A stretch of DNA of 41,685 nt, taken from assembly GCA_027068365.1 (NCBI GenBank), contig JAMOTQ010000064.1, forward strand, positions 1 to 41,685, written 5' to 3'. The notes beneath the pieces were generated by a model. The model searched no databases. It was not told where the DNA came from and was given only the letters and a program-made list of their open reading frames with translations. Position numbers and translations under genes: made by a program. Shown here in pieces: positions 24,630-33,982 of the stretch (positions within the stretch are counted from its first letter, which is position 1; every line of letters begins with the position of its first letter). This DNA is from Methanocaldococcus sp. GTDB taxonomy: Archaea; AGJL01; Methanococci; Methanococcales; Methanocaldococcaceae.

Positions 24630-26747
24630 TTGGGATTGTTTGATAAGATTCAAAAGAAAAGTAGCAAAATATCTATAAAAGAAGAACCAAAACTAACATT
24701 GTCAGACAACAAACAAAATATTTCAGTTAAAAAATCGAGTAATTTAGTATCAAATTATATTGAAACTAAAAAGGAAAATGAGGAAATATTAGATGTATAC
24801 AATGTTGAAGTTGATGAGATAAATATGGATGTGGTAATAAAAAAAGAAGAGGGTTATGTATATTACATAATCCCAGAAATAGAGAAAATTAACGCATCAC
24901 TTTCAAAAATTTCAAAAGAAAACCTCAATATGATAAAAATGCAGATTGGAGAACTTGGACTAACCGGATATAAACAAATAAAAGATTATATATCTGACTT
25001 CTCCACAAGATATAATTTAAACATTCCTTATATTGATTCCTTAGCCAAATATTTTTATTTAATATCTGGTAGGTTAGGATTATTGGAAATCCCACTTCAC
25101 GATGACCAGTTAGAGGAAGTTATGGTTAATGGGTATAATGTCCCAGTGTTTGTATTCCACAGAAAGCACCAAATGTGTGAAACAAATATTATATTGGATA
25201 GAAATGAAGTTGATAGAATTATCGAAAGTATTGCAAACTTAGTCAATAGACCGATTGATTCAAGAGTTCCAATGCTTGACGCTTTTTTACCAGATGGGAG
25301 TAGAGTCAACGCTACAACAGCAGATATAACAATGAATGGAGCAACATTAACAATAAGAAAATTCTCAAAAAATCCACTAACAGTTATAGATTTAATAAAC
25401 TTTGGGTCATTAAATTTAGATGTTGCCGCTTTTTTGTGGCAAGCTGTTGAAGGTTACTTCGGAGCAAAACCCGCAAACACTTTAATAGCCGGGGGAACGG
25501 GTTCAGGAAAAACAACGTTATTGAATGTCTTGTCATTATTCTCAATGTATAACGAGAGAATCATTACCATAGAAGACACCCCAGAATTGCAGATTCCTCA
25601 CAAACATGTTATAAAGATGATTACAAGACCTGCAAGACCCGGAATGCCAGAGTATGAGGTTACAATGAACGATTTAATTAAAAACGCTCTAAGAATGAGA
25701 CCAGATAGGATATTCGTAGGAGAGGTTAGGGGAGAAGAAGCTCAATCTTTATTAGTAGCTATGAATACAGGGCACGATGGGGCTTTAATTCATGATGAAC
25801 CCATTTATCTATCGGAAGGAACTATAACAAAGATTGGCGATTTTGTAGATGCATTATTTAAAAAATATAAAGACAGTATAAAAAAAGAATATAATGGATT
25901 CAAATGGGTAAATATAGAGAGTGAGGATATATTCATAAAGAGTTTTAATAAATCAACATGGGATATTGAAGACAAAAAAATAACAAGAATTTGGAGAAAA
26001 GAATATAAGGGTAAGTTATTAAAAATAAAAACTAAACATGGGAGAGAGATAACTCTAACTCATGACCATCCAATATATGTCGTAAAAGACAGTATAATTT
26101 TTGAATTAAACGCTGAAATGGCAAAAGTTGGAGACCATATCTATATCTCAAAAGATTTAAATAAGTTAGAGGTAGATGTCATTAAAGACATAAAAGTTAT
26201 TGAATATACCGGGCACATATATGATTTAACAGTAGAAGATAACCACACTTACATTGCTGGAATTAATGGAGGAATTGCTGTTTCAAACTGTTCTGGAACC
26301 TTACACGCTAATAGTGCTGAGGAAGCAATTTTAAGATTGAAAAGCCCTCCAATGAATGTCCCAGAGATTATGCTAACAGCATTGGACTTTATAATAAATC
26401 AGCAAAGGATTAGAAGAGGGGGGAAAACAATAAGGAGAATCCTTGGAATTGTGGAGATTGTAAAAGGAGGAGGTGGGGAAGGTGGAGGAGGTTTGGCTAA
26501 AACCACCCTTTATGAATACGATGGTCTAAAAGATACCTTAGTAAGGAAAGGTATTTGTATGTGGGAAGAAGAGGTATGTGAAATTGCAGGTATTTCAAGG
26601 GAGGAATTACTAAAAGATAGAGAAAATAGAAAGAAGGTGTTAAATTATCTATACAAAAATAACATTAGAAAACTTGAAGATGTTGGAAAATATATAATGG
26701 CATATCAAGCCAATCCTGAAAAACTTTTAAAGTCCCTGTCCATCTAA
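24630..26747 (+). CDS. klbA: KlbA: VirB11/TadA-type secretion or pilus ATPase, with intein
   Basis: About 705 codons including a 169-codon intein; the host protein is about 536 residues. Walker A (AGGTGSGKTTLLN, near nt 25485-25525), the Walker B/Asp-box region (RIITIEDTPELQIPH) and the arginine-rich RMRPDRIFVGEVRGEEA are clear. The His box TGHDG|CSGTLHANS is split by the intein. The N-terminus is a basic, variable segment. The start is uncertain: GGTGAT at 24620 suits a TTG at 24630, while ATGs at 24618 and 24624 lie in the same frame. It forms a hexameric ATPase powering the membrane proteins encoded next, probably for pilus assembly or secretion. Confidence 0.95.
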   Translation: MGLFDKIQKKSSKISIKEEPKLTLSDNKQNISVKKSSNLVSNYIETKKENEEILDVYNVEVDEINMDVVIKKEEGYVYYIIPEIEKINASLSKISKENLNMIKMQIGELGLTGYKQIKDYISDFSTRYNLNIPYIDSLAKYFYLISGRLGLLEIPLHDDQLEEVMVNGYNVPVFVFHRKHQMCETNIILDRNEVDRIIESIANLVNRPIDSRVPMLDAFLPDGSRVNATTADITMNGATLTIRKFSKNPLTVIDLINFGSLNLDVAAFLWQAVEGYFGAKPANTLIAGGTGSGKTTLLNVLSLFSMYNERIITIEDTPELQIPHKHVIKMITRPARPGMPEYEVTMNDLIKNALRMRPDRIFVGEVRGEEAQSLLVAMNTGHDGALIHDEPIYLSEGTITKIGDFVDALFKKYKDSIKKEYNGFKWVNIESEDIFIKSFNKSTWDIEDKKITRIWRKEYKGKLLKIKTKHGREITLTHDHPIYVVKDSIIFELNAEMAKVGDHIYISKDLNKLEVDVIKDIKVIEYTGHIYDLTVEDNHTYIAGINGGIAVSNCSGTLHANSAEEAILRLKSPPMNVPEIMLTALDFIINQQRIRRGGKTIRRILGIVEIVKGGGGEGGGGLAKTTLYEYDGLKDTLVRKGICMWEEEVCEIAGISREELLKDRENRKKVLNYLYKNNIRKLEDVGKYIMAYQANPEKLLKSLSI
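25782..26288 (+). other. KlbA mini-intein beginning with alanine (169 residues)
   Basis: The intein starts Ala1 (GHDG|ALIHDEPIYL) and ends Ser168-Asn169 before Cys (AVSN|C). Block B is T93-H-D-H96, and the C-terminal block is HIYDLTVEDNHTYIAG. Lacking the Cys/Ser nucleophile at position 1, it belongs to the class that splices by direct attack of the +1 cysteine, as shown for the homologous M. jannaschii KlbA intein. No endonuclease domain is present. Confidence 0.95.
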
Positions 26748-26768
26748 ATTACTTTTTGAGGGATTGAG

Positions 26769-27800
26769 ATGTCGGGTTTAAAAGAAAAAATTAAAAAAAT
26801 TAAAATGAAAATTATATTTACCCTATACAAATGGGGGATTGTTGTATTAGATGCCGATACTCTATCCGAAATAAAAAAAATGAGTGATGACTTGGGAATT
26901 GAGGTCTCTGAATTTTATGGGGCATATATGGAGCCAGATGAAGTAATAATTCTCCAAAGATATAAAGATTATGAATACTTATTGTATGATGAGGAATTTA
27001 TAAGAAAATCCGCAGAGTCAATATCCAACATTGTAGGTCGTTCGAGAATATTCTCAAGGAATCTACTTAAATATATTGGTTATGAAAATGAAGTAGAATA
27101 TTTTAAGAGAGTAATTGTATATATGGTTGTTATTTTTATTGCAGTTTTTTTATTTAACGCATTAGATGGAAACATTGTTGGAGGGTTAATTAATGGAGTA
27201 TTTGCCTCAGTAGGTGTGTTAATTTTATCGATTTTTTACCCAAAACTTAGATTAATATTATTTAGAGGAGAAATTAAAATGCAAATACTATTTACTTTGT
27301 TATATATGGTATCTATTTTAAGGGCGGGGGCTTCACTTCCAGAGGTCCTTGAAGCGATTTCAAAAAGTGACGAATTTGGAATAGTATCTTTTGAAGCAAA
27401 AACGATAATTCGAGATGTTAATGTGTCGGGATATAGCTTAGCAGAGGCATTAGAAAGAGCAAAACTAAGAACTGAAATACCTTTATTAAAAAAACTATAT
27501 GACCAAATGCTAATTGGCTATAACAAAGGTAATTTAGCCCTTCTATTGGAAAAGCTATATGAAGATATCGTTAGGGAGTCAATGACTAAGTTGGAATCAT
27601 CAAAATTTATAATACAAACAATGGGAAACTTGGCATTTGGAACAGGATTGATTCTTCCATTTAGTGGGATGATATTATCAACAATGATGGCAAATCAAGG
27701 ATTCCCTGGAATACTAAATACTATGGACTTACTACTGACAAAAATTGGTCCATTATTAACTTTAATCTTTGGACTATTCGTAAAGATGAAAATAGAGTAA
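26769..27800 (+). CDS. TadB-type platform membrane protein (T2SSF/FlaJ superfamily)
   Basis: 343 residues: a soluble N-terminal ~115 residues, two adjoining helices (about 116-160), a T2SSF-like helical domain (ILRAGASLPEVLEAISKSDEFG to LEKLYEDIVRESM), and C-terminal helices from about 285. The ALPxxLxxxA-type T2SSF core marks the inner-membrane platform of type IV pilus and secretion machines. GAGGGA precedes the ATG, 21 bp after klbA, so it is co-translated with the ATPase it would contact. Confidence 0.85.
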   Translation: MSGLKEKIKKIKMKIIFTLYKWGIVVLDADTLSEIKKMSDDLGIEVSEFYGAYMEPDEVIILQRYKDYEYLLYDEEFIRKSAESISNIVGRSRIFSRNLLKYIGYENEVEYFKRVIVYMVVIFIAVFLFNALDGNIVGGLINGVFASVGVLILSIFYPKLRLILFRGEIKMQILFTLLYMVSILRAGASLPEVLEAISKSDEFGIVSFEAKTIIRDVNVSGYSLAEALERAKLRTEIPLLKKLYDQMLIGYNKGNLALLLEKLYEDIVRESMTKLESSKFIIQTMGNLAFGTGLILPFSGMILSTMMANQGFPGILNTMDLLLTKIGPLLTLIFGLFVKMKIE

Positions 27801-27911
27801 ATATTTCTATACCATACTATACACTCCCCTCTATTAATCTTATTCCCATTACCAATCATATTATTTAAAAACATCACAAAATAAAGATGATTTTTTATTA
27901 TGGTGAATGAT

Positions 27912-28814
27912 ATGAGGCAATATTTAGAGTTAATATACTTTAAGACCATTAAAAAGAATGTCATTATTTTAAGAAAACTCGGAAGGAGCATTGATGAAAA
28001 AAAATATGTGATATTTTTAATATTTATCGCTGTAATTGTTACATTGTTATGCCTGTACTTAAAAACCACTATCAAAAGTTTAGTACTTTTTGTTATACTA
28101 TATGTTGGGACAGCATTGGCTCTACCACAAATAATGTATGAAAACAAAATAGAAAAGTTAGAAAGAAATATACCACAGGCACTTTATATTATAATACTGT
28201 CCCTTGAATCAGGGCGGTCTATAAATGAAGCTTTGGAAGAAGTTGTTAAAAGTAAAATAGACGAAATTAGTGATATATTTAGAAAAGTTCTGTATTTAAT
28301 GGAAAAACAGAAATTAAGCTTTGAAGAGTCATTTAATGTCATATCTGCATTGTATGACTCAAAGATTTTAAGAATGTTAGCAAGGATTATGATAGAAAAC
28401 AGAAGATATGGAGGAAATTTAGCAGACTCCTTAAAAATATTAGCAAAAACTCTCGAAGATTTTGCACTATATAAAAGGCAGTTATTGAGTGTCACAGCCC
28501 AGGGGTTGGCAGTTGGTTTTATCATATTGTGTGGAGTTGTTCCAGCCATAGGAGGGCTATTAGGGGCTTACTTAATCGCAATATCTACAATGACAGCGGG
28601 AGTGTCTTCACCCATCCCCCCAGTGAAACCAGAAGACATTCAAAAGGGGTTAGAAATTGTACAAATAGGAACAACATTAATTGGAGCATTATTTGCAGTT
28701 CCCTTGTTTGGTTTAAAAATCGGAAGGATGGTTATGATTTCCACATTAACCTCTACTATTGGAGTTTTAACATACTACATGATATTAAAAGTTGCCCCAG
28801 GAATGTTCTCATAA
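27912..28814 (+). CDS. TadC-type platform membrane protein (T2SSF superfamily)
   Basis: 300 residues from ATG 27912, set by GGTGA five bases upstream; the frame extends to 27900. It has two N-terminal helices (about 35-80), a T2SSF domain (NIPQALYIIILSLESGRSI to ENRRYGGNLADSLKILAKT) and three C-terminal helices with the LAVGFIILCGVVPAIGGLLG segment. Together with the preceding gene it forms the two-subunit platform typical of Tad systems. No prepilin or peptidase gene lies in the window. A 99-bp gap before it holds no gene. Confidence 0.85.
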   Translation: MRQYLELIYFKTIKKNVIILRKLGRSIDEKKYVIFLIFIAVIVTLLCLYLKTTIKSLVLFVILYVGTALALPQIMYENKIEKLERNIPQALYIIILSLESGRSINEALEEVVKSKIDEISDIFRKVLYLMEKQKLSFEESFNVISALYDSKILRMLARIMIENRRYGGNLADSLKILAKTLEDFALYKRQLLSVTAQGLAVGFIILCGVVPAIGGLLGAYLIAISTMTAGVSSPIPPVKPEDIQKGLEIVQIGTTLIGALFAVPLFGLKIGRMVMISTLTSTIGVLTYYMILKVAPGMFS

Positions 28815-28836
28815 TCAAATATTAAAAATTTTCATT

Positions 28837-29346
28837 CTATTTTAAAAGATTATTTATTTCATCATTCAGCAGAATAATTCTCTTAATTGAAGGATGATTT
28901 TTTCCAAGTTTTTTTTCAAATTTTTTTATAACCTCATCTATCTCAACTCTTTTAGTCCCAAATATCAAATTATCAGCATGAGCAACAATCTTCTCCTCCA
29001 AAGTTATTGGAATATAATCTTTTGGTGGAAGCCCAAGCTCAATAGCTTCTTCCTTTGTTATCCCCGCCCCAATATGCCTCTCAGCTATTAAAGCAATTTT
29101 TTCATCAAAACCCAACTCCCTCAAAATTTCAGCTCCTACAACACCATGCTCTATACCGTGAGTTTTACTCCTACCAATATCATGTAACAAACCTCCCAAC
29201 CTAACAAGCTCAACATCGACATTATAATCTTTATTTTTTATAGCCAATGCTAATTCATAAGCATACTCTGAAACTGCCAGACAATGCTCCACCACATTCT
29301 CAGGGCATAGGTTTTTTAAAATAGAAAGGACTTTCTCAAACTCCAT
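28837..29346 (-). CDS. HD-domain phosphohydrolase (TIGR00295-type)
   Basis: 169 residues with the complete HD set: His21 in VVEHCLAV, the HD pair in [11 protein letters not shown] (about 52-62), a following ERHIGAG, and Asp in [11 protein letters not shown]. The family is small archaeal HD proteins, probably metal-dependent phosphatases or phosphodiesterases of nucleotide-like substrates. GGAGTGAAATT precedes the ATG. It lies 26 bp after the TFE gene on the same strand and converges on the tadC-like gene with 22 bp between. Confidence 0.85.
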   Translation of the reverse strand: MEFEKVLSILKNLCPENVVEHCLAVSEYAYELALAIKNKDYNVDVELVRLGGLLHDIGRSKTHGIEHGVVGAEILRELGFDEKIALIAERHIGAGITKEEAIELGLPPKDYIPITLEEKIVAHADNLIFGTKRVEIDEVIKKFEKKLGKNHPSIKRIILLNDEINNLLK

Positions 29347-29372
29347 AATTTCACTCCAATAATTTTAAAATT

Positions 29373-29933
29373 TTATTTTAAATTTAAAAAAGGATTATTT
29401 TTAAGTTCATTTTTTAAAAATTTTATTTGCTCCTCTAAGTCCCTAATTAATTCACGATTATCAAATTCCTGCAACATGTTTCCACAGGCAGGACATTCAA
29501 AGTTATAATCCATTGCCTCCTCAAATGTAAATCTCACATTACAATTTGGACAGAAGAAAAACATGTTGTTTTTTTCAAACTCCAACTTTTTTTCAAGGTC
29601 TTTAATTAACTCATTTATTTTCTTTTTTACAACATAGGGAAGTTTTTCAAGTGTTGGTAGCCATGTGTAGGAATACCAGTTGGTTTCTTCATCCTTCCAT
29701 CTTTTATAATCAACTAATCTTGCGTCGTATAATTTATATAGAAGTTTTCTAACTACATTAAGCTTTACTCCAAGCTCTTTGGCAATTTCTTCCTCTGTTG
29801 TTTCGCCCTTTTCTAAAAGGACGTCAATAACTTCAAATCCCTTCTCATTGCCTTCAAATATATTGAAAAGAACTTCTTGAACCAAAGGGTCGTTTAACAT
29901 CTCATATATCATCTCTATTTTTCCTTTTTTCAT
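29373..29933 (-). CDS. tfe: Transcription factor E, alpha subunit
   Basis: 186 residues: an N-terminal winged helix of the TFE/TFIIE-alpha type (GETTEEEIAKELGVKLNVVRKLLYKL), a linker, a coiled-coil helix (KKINELIKDLEKKLEFEKN) and a zinc ribbon C-P-N-C ... C-P-A-C (FFCPNCNVRF to FECPACGNML). TFE helps TFB and TBP open the promoter. The ATG at 29933 overlaps the upstream ATP-grasp gene by 32 bp; an ATG at 29912 after AGGAAAAATAGAG is an alternative start. Confidence 0.95.
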   Translation of the reverse strand: MKKGKIEMIYEMLNDPLVQEVLFNIFEGNEKGFEVIDVLLEKGETTEEEIAKELGVKLNVVRKLLYKLYDARLVDYKRWKDEETNWYSYTWLPTLEKLPYVVKKKINELIKDLEKKLEFEKNNMFFFCPNCNVRFTFEEAMDYNFECPACGNMLQEFDNRELIRDLEEQIKFLKNELKNNPFLNLK

Positions 29934-30996
29934 ACTCTACACACTCCTTATAAACGCTGTTTATTATTGATTTAATGTTTTCTTTTGCAATTATTGTAGC
30001 TATGGGCTCTCCTCTCTCTATAACTGCATTTTTCTTCGGTATATCATATACAAAGTCCCTTTTTGAAATATTTACAGTAATTTTTTCCTTAGAAAACAAT
30101 ATTCTTTTTATATATGTCTCTTTTAGTTTAATCTCATTAGTATACTTGTTATTTAATAAAGCTCTTGCTAAATTTTGAGATGCACTCATCTCTATTGTCT
30201 CATAAGTCCCTAAAATGCGAGGATTTATATCAACAATATATGACTCATTATCTTTAATCAAAAAATCAATACCATTCATTCCCTTTAATTCAAAAGATTC
30301 TATAATTTCTCTAAATATTTCAATAAACCTATTTGGTAAATTAATATATGGTGTTAGATTTCCAGCATACATTCCCTTAATTATAATTTGTTTGTTAAAG
30401 GTTATAAATGTATTGCCTATGAAGTTGGCACTGAAACTTTTCCCTCTAATACATTCCTGGGCAATAATTGGGAACTTAATTTCATAAATTAACTCATCAC
30501 TAAAATTATTTAAATCCAGCTTTATTATATTCCCTCCACTTCCATAAACAGGTTTTAAAATACAGGTATTAAACTCCTCCAAAAATTTATATAATTGAGT
30601 TTTATTATTTATTTTCTTTGTTTCTGGGATATTAAAACCAAGATTTTTTAATTTTTTGTATGTTTTATATTTATTGCTAATCTCATTTATCTTTTTTGGC
30701 TCGTTACCTACAACATTATCCCATCTCGGAATTTTCGAATTTTCGAATTCAAAAACACCAGAGGTTATAAAGATGTAATCAACATCATCAGCTAATGTAT
30801 TAGCTATCTCAATTAACTTGTTTTCATCATAATTCTCCTTCAATCTTCCATGATATAGAGGATTTATTAAGTAATATTTTTTATCAGCATTTAAATCTTC
30901 TGGAGCATAGTAAGAGACAGAATAAACATAAAAACCCAATTTTTTTAGAGAGTTAGCTACGGGTCTTGTATTAACCCCCAAAACCAGTGCCTTCAA
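29902..30996 (-). CDS. ATP-grasp ligase of unknown substrate (COG2232-like)
   Basis: 364 residues. It has a preATP-grasp N-terminal domain (ALVLGVNTRPVANSLKKLGF), the ATP-binding ILKPVYGSGGNIIKL loop at about 148-162, FPIIAQECIRGKSFSANF, and the metal-binding FLIKDNESYIVDINPRILGTYE. The set identifies an ATP-grasp carboxylate-amine or thiol ligase. The start is TTG 30996 with GGTGATAAT before it. It lies between mptA (128 bp upstream) and TFE (32-bp overlap). A role in pterin or coenzyme synthesis is possible from position only. Confidence 0.88.
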   Translation of the reverse strand: MKALVLGVNTRPVANSLKKLGFYVYSVSYYAPEDLNADKKYYLINPLYHGRLKENYDENKLIEIANTLADDVDYIFITSGVFEFENSKIPRWDNVVGNEPKKINEISNKYKTYKKLKNLGFNIPETKKINNKTQLYKFLEEFNTCILKPVYGSGGNIIKLDLNNFSDELIYEIKFPIIAQECIRGKSFSANFIGNTFITFNKQIIIKGMYAGNLTPYINLPNRFIEIFREIIESFELKGMNGIDFLIKDNESYIVDINPRILGTYETIEMSASQNLARALLNNKYTNEIKLKETYIKRILFSKEKITVNISKRDFVYDIPKKNAVIERGEPIATIIAKENIKSIINSVYKECVEYEKRKNRDDI

Positions 30997-31124
30997 ATTA
31001 TCACCACAAAATCATTTTATCTAAAATTTTGAAAATAGTAGATAAATAAAATAACCTATTAAAAATATAAGCAAATAAATCAAAAATCTACTAAAAAGAT
31101 GTAGTTATTAAATAATTAAATTAT

Positions 31125-32063
31125 CTAAATATTATCAAGCTCTCTCCTTAGCTCTCCCAATGTTGCCACTTTTTCAGCAAATGCATCATGCCTGTGAATA
31201 CTCTCCATATTTACCTGCCTAATTAAAACCTTTGTTTCATCTGGTAAGTGTTTAAACTTCTCCACCAACCTTTTAGCCATCTCTCTAACACAGTCCTCAA
31301 CGAACATCGGCTTTTTATGACTTTTTTCAACAACATATGCCTCATCAGCCCTCTTTAAAATCCCATAAATCTCAGCACTCATGGACTTTTTAATTATATC
31401 TATGATATCCATAATCTCAATATCATAGCCAGTAGGAACTTCTAAGATAATCCTACCAATTCCCCTTTGGTTATGAGTGGCAAAAATAACAGAATCTAAT
31501 ATTTTATCAATATCTTCATCAGAAAATCCCTTTTCCTTTAAATTTTTTATACACATCTCCTTTATTAAATTTTGGGCACAAGGACAGGCAGTTATGCCAA
31601 CAACCTCAGCCCCAACAATCTTCGTTAATTCAATGTTATCATCCTTTTTCACTCCCTTGGCTCCACCCATAATCTTATGAATCTCCTGAGAATATTTCCC
31701 AGATATGGGGCTCTTCTCCTTAGTCATAAAATCACTAACCATGAAAACCTCTGCTTCTGTGGCATATTCGTGCTTCTCAAACAACCTTTTAACTATCTCC
31801 TCACAAATGGTTTCCATCTCATAACTCTCCATTTCCAATGCTTCATCTATTATTCCTTCTATAACCTCAGGATTCCTCGACATGTGTATTCCTTTCTGTG
31901 AGCTTGGCAGATTAACAAAAACCTCAAATGTGGATAACAAAATTATTGGTCTCTTATTTGTTCTCCTTAATCTAACAAGTTTTTTCAAATTTGTAACTCC
32001 AACCCTTGTCAATGATATCTTAACATCCGGCTCAAAATTTTGAACATCACATCTCCAATTCAT
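31125..32063 (-). CDS. mptA: GTP cyclohydrolase MptA (methanopterin pathway)
   Basis: 312 residues. MptA is the iron-dependent archaeal GTP cyclohydrolase (FolE2/COG1469 fold) that opens GTP to dihydroneopterin cyclic phosphate, the first step to methanopterin. Family segments are VKISLTRVGVTNLKK at the N-terminus, MGGAKGVKKDD, VGITACPCAQNLI with the metal-site cysteine, FATHNQRG and ESIHRHDAFAEK with metal-site histidines. Of two adjacent ATGs, the second (32063) lies five bases after GGTGA. It overlaps the Orc1-like gene by 17 bp. Confidence 0.95.
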   Translation of the reverse strand: MNWRCDVQNFEPDVKISLTRVGVTNLKKLVRLRRTNKRPIILLSTFEVFVNLPSSQKGIHMSRNPEVIEGIIDEALEMESYEMETICEEIVKRLFEKHEYATEAEVFMVSDFMTKEKSPISGKYSQEIHKIMGGAKGVKKDDNIELTKIVGAEVVGITACPCAQNLIKEMCIKNLKEKGFSDEDIDKILDSVIFATHNQRGIGRIILEVPTGYDIEIMDIIDIIKKSMSAEIYGILKRADEAYVVEKSHKKPMFVEDCVREMAKRLVEKFKHLPDETKVLIRQVNMESIHRHDAFAEKVATLGELRRELDNI

Positions 32064-33276
32064 CATCTTCACCCATTAAAACATCTCTAAGTTCTCTGGA
32101 TAACCTATAATATACGTTGTTACCCTCCCTTTCTTTATAAATATACCCCATCTCATAAATATCTGATAAATGCGTTCCAATGGTGCTTGGTGATTTTTTT
32201 AGATATTCAGCCAACTGCGTTACAGTTGCTGAACCTCCAAGCTTTGCCATTGCCCTAACAATCTCTGATTGAGCAGGAGTTAAATGGTTTAATATCTGAT
32301 GCCCTACACTAATGCCAAGGGAATGCATCGCCTCCTTAACAATATGCTCATCTATCATAGTTAAGCCCTTTCTTATGGCTATTGATATTGATTCAGAGCA
32401 TGTCATTATTATCTTTCTTGGAATGCCGTCACATTCTTCAACAATTTTGTGGATGGCTTCATCAGTAAACGGCTCAAATTCCTCAGCCCCATCTATATGA
32501 GCATCTTCTAACCTCCTCCTAATTAAATCATACGACTCATCTTTTGATAAAGGCGGCATATTTATTATTTTTGGAATTCTATCCTTAATTGGTGGGGATA
32601 TCTTTGTTAAATCATCCATCAATGTTGGAGAACCAGCCATAAAGGTTAAAATTCCCTCTTCATACAAGAATGAGTGAAAGAACTGTAATAAAGATAAACA
32701 ACTCTTTTTCGCAAATTGGTCTGCTTCATCAATCAAAATTATACACAACTTATCATGGCTTTTAACTTCATTTATTAAATATTCTAAGTCCCTCTCAATC
32801 CTCTCCCTTGGATAATGAATAGGAACTTTATCCCCATAGTTGTTTAGTTTCCTATACATATCTAAAATTCTATTTGAATGTTCCATATAATCAGATTTTA
32901 TAGTCCCACTCACAGTTAGAATATTCTCAGTTAATATATTGTATAAAAGCTGAATTAAAAACTGTCTTGGTGTTACTTGGGAGGCAGTCATCTCAACAAC
33001 CCAGTGTCCCTGCTTTTTTGTAGCGTAATATATAATATTAAGCATTGAACTCTTTCCTATACCCTTAGTTCCAACTATTGCGGCATTTGCTACACTACCA
33101 TGCTGAGCAGAACCCAAAATCTCCCCTATTTCTCTCAACTCACTAACCCTACCAACAAAAAACTTCGTATTTCCTCTTATCGGCTTTTCAGAAAATGGGT
33201 TGTATTTTAGCTTTAATTTATGCATAGTGCTTGCTATTGAATTCGCTGATTTTTGTATAAACTCTATTGGGTCCAT
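32047..33276 (-). CDS. Divergent Orc1/Cdc6-like AAA+ ATPase, candidate origin-binding protein
   Basis: 409 residues from ATG 33276, set by GGTGG five bases upstream (the frame extends to 33294). AAA+ motifs: FFVGRVSELREI near 39-50 as box II, Walker A GTKGIGKSS at 69-77, Walker B IILIDEADQF at 179-188, sensor 1 TFMAGSP at 211-217, and a sensor-2 arginine in CDGIPRKI (about 287). A winged helix follows at 330-395 (TVTQLAEYLKKSPSTIGTHL). This is the layout of archaeal Orc1/Cdc6. The M. jannaschii counterpart, MJ0774 as I recall, was proposed as a distant Cdc6 homologue. It reads away from the repeat-rich gap at 33.3-34.0 kb. Confidence 0.82.
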   Translation of the reverse strand: MDPIEFIQKSANSIASTMHKLKLKYNPFSEKPIRGNTKFFVGRVSELREIGEILGSAQHGSVANAAIVGTKGIGKSSMLNIIYYATKKQGHWVVEMTASQVTPRQFLIQLLYNILTENILTVSGTIKSDYMEHSNRILDMYRKLNNYGDKVPIHYPRERIERDLEYLINEVKSHDKLCIILIDEADQFAKKSCLSLLQFFHSFLYEEGILTFMAGSPTLMDDLTKISPPIKDRIPKIINMPPLSKDESYDLIRRRLEDAHIDGAEEFEPFTDEAIHKIVEECDGIPRKIIMTCSESISIAIRKGLTMIDEHIVKEAMHSLGISVGHQILNHLTPAQSEIVRAMAKLGGSATVTQLAEYLKKSPSTIGTHLSDIYEMGYIYKEREGNNVYYRLSRELRDVLMGEDDELEM

Positions 33277-33982
33277 TATTTCCACCATCAACAATAATAT
33301 TGACTAATTTAAATAAATGGCTATTATGTTTTTCATTGGTTTCGGATTTTTGTTGATAGTGTATTATATAGATTTCGAAAACTCGAATAAATAACTCAAC
33401 GCTCAACATTCAATTATGTTATTACACAAAACTATGTAAATATATAACTATACAACGCAAACTTTTTAATATAAAAAAATCGTGAATCAAACAATAAAAT
33501 ACAAAAAATATCGTGAATCAAACAATTATATTGGTTGTGTAAGTAACCAAAATCCTCAGAAATAAACTTGAATAAAAATAAAAATAATATATATACTATC
33601 TCAATGAAATAAAGTTAATTTGAATTCTTCTCATCGTAATAACTACAAAACCAAAAAAACAAAATAACGTGAATCAAATTATATAATCAATAAAAAACTA
33701 TGAATCAAAGATTATAATCAAATTAACATAATCCTAAAATTTATAAAATGTATCAAATAAAATACAAAAATATCAACAATTTAGAAAAAAATAAATATTG
33801 GCTCCATCATAAGACATAATCAAATATAAATCCTTAAAATGTCAGTAATACTCTACCCAAAAACAATATGGTAAAACAATCTCGTGAATCAAAAAATTTA
33901 TAAACCAAAAAATGGAATATAATTGAACGCAATAATTTTAAAAAATCAAAATCAAATATAACATTTGCAGGAGGGATAATAA
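33277..33982. other. Repeat-rich, gene-free stretch: left part of the probable replication origin
   Basis: A 700-bp AT-rich gap between the Orc1-like gene and a divergent HTH gene. It contains no plausible gene but holds the GTGAATCAAA repeats (33481-33893) and a TCGAAAACTCGA box at 33375-33386 that recurs at 34517 and 34877. Gene orientation on both sides points away from this region. An origin next to orc1/cdc6 is the common archaeal arrangement, and an origin was proposed for M. jannaschii at the equivalent locus. Confidence 0.7.
33481..33893 (+). repeat. Five GTGAATCAAA repeats, two pairs spaced 31 bp
   Basis: TGAATCAAA begins at 33483, 33514, 33670, 33701 and 33885. Four of the five are preceded by CG, and the first two continue identically for at least six bases (ACAATA or ACAATT). 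The first and second, and the third and fourth, are each exactly 31 bp apart, about three helical turns. All are in one orientation. Irregular other spacings rule out CRISPR; iterons for an initiator are the natural reading. Confidence 0.8.

Noticed and set aside
33481-33893. Repeats taken as a CRISPR array
   Set aside because: The shared unit is only 9-17 bp, the spacing is irregular (31, 156, 31, 184) and no spacer-like units of constant length occur.
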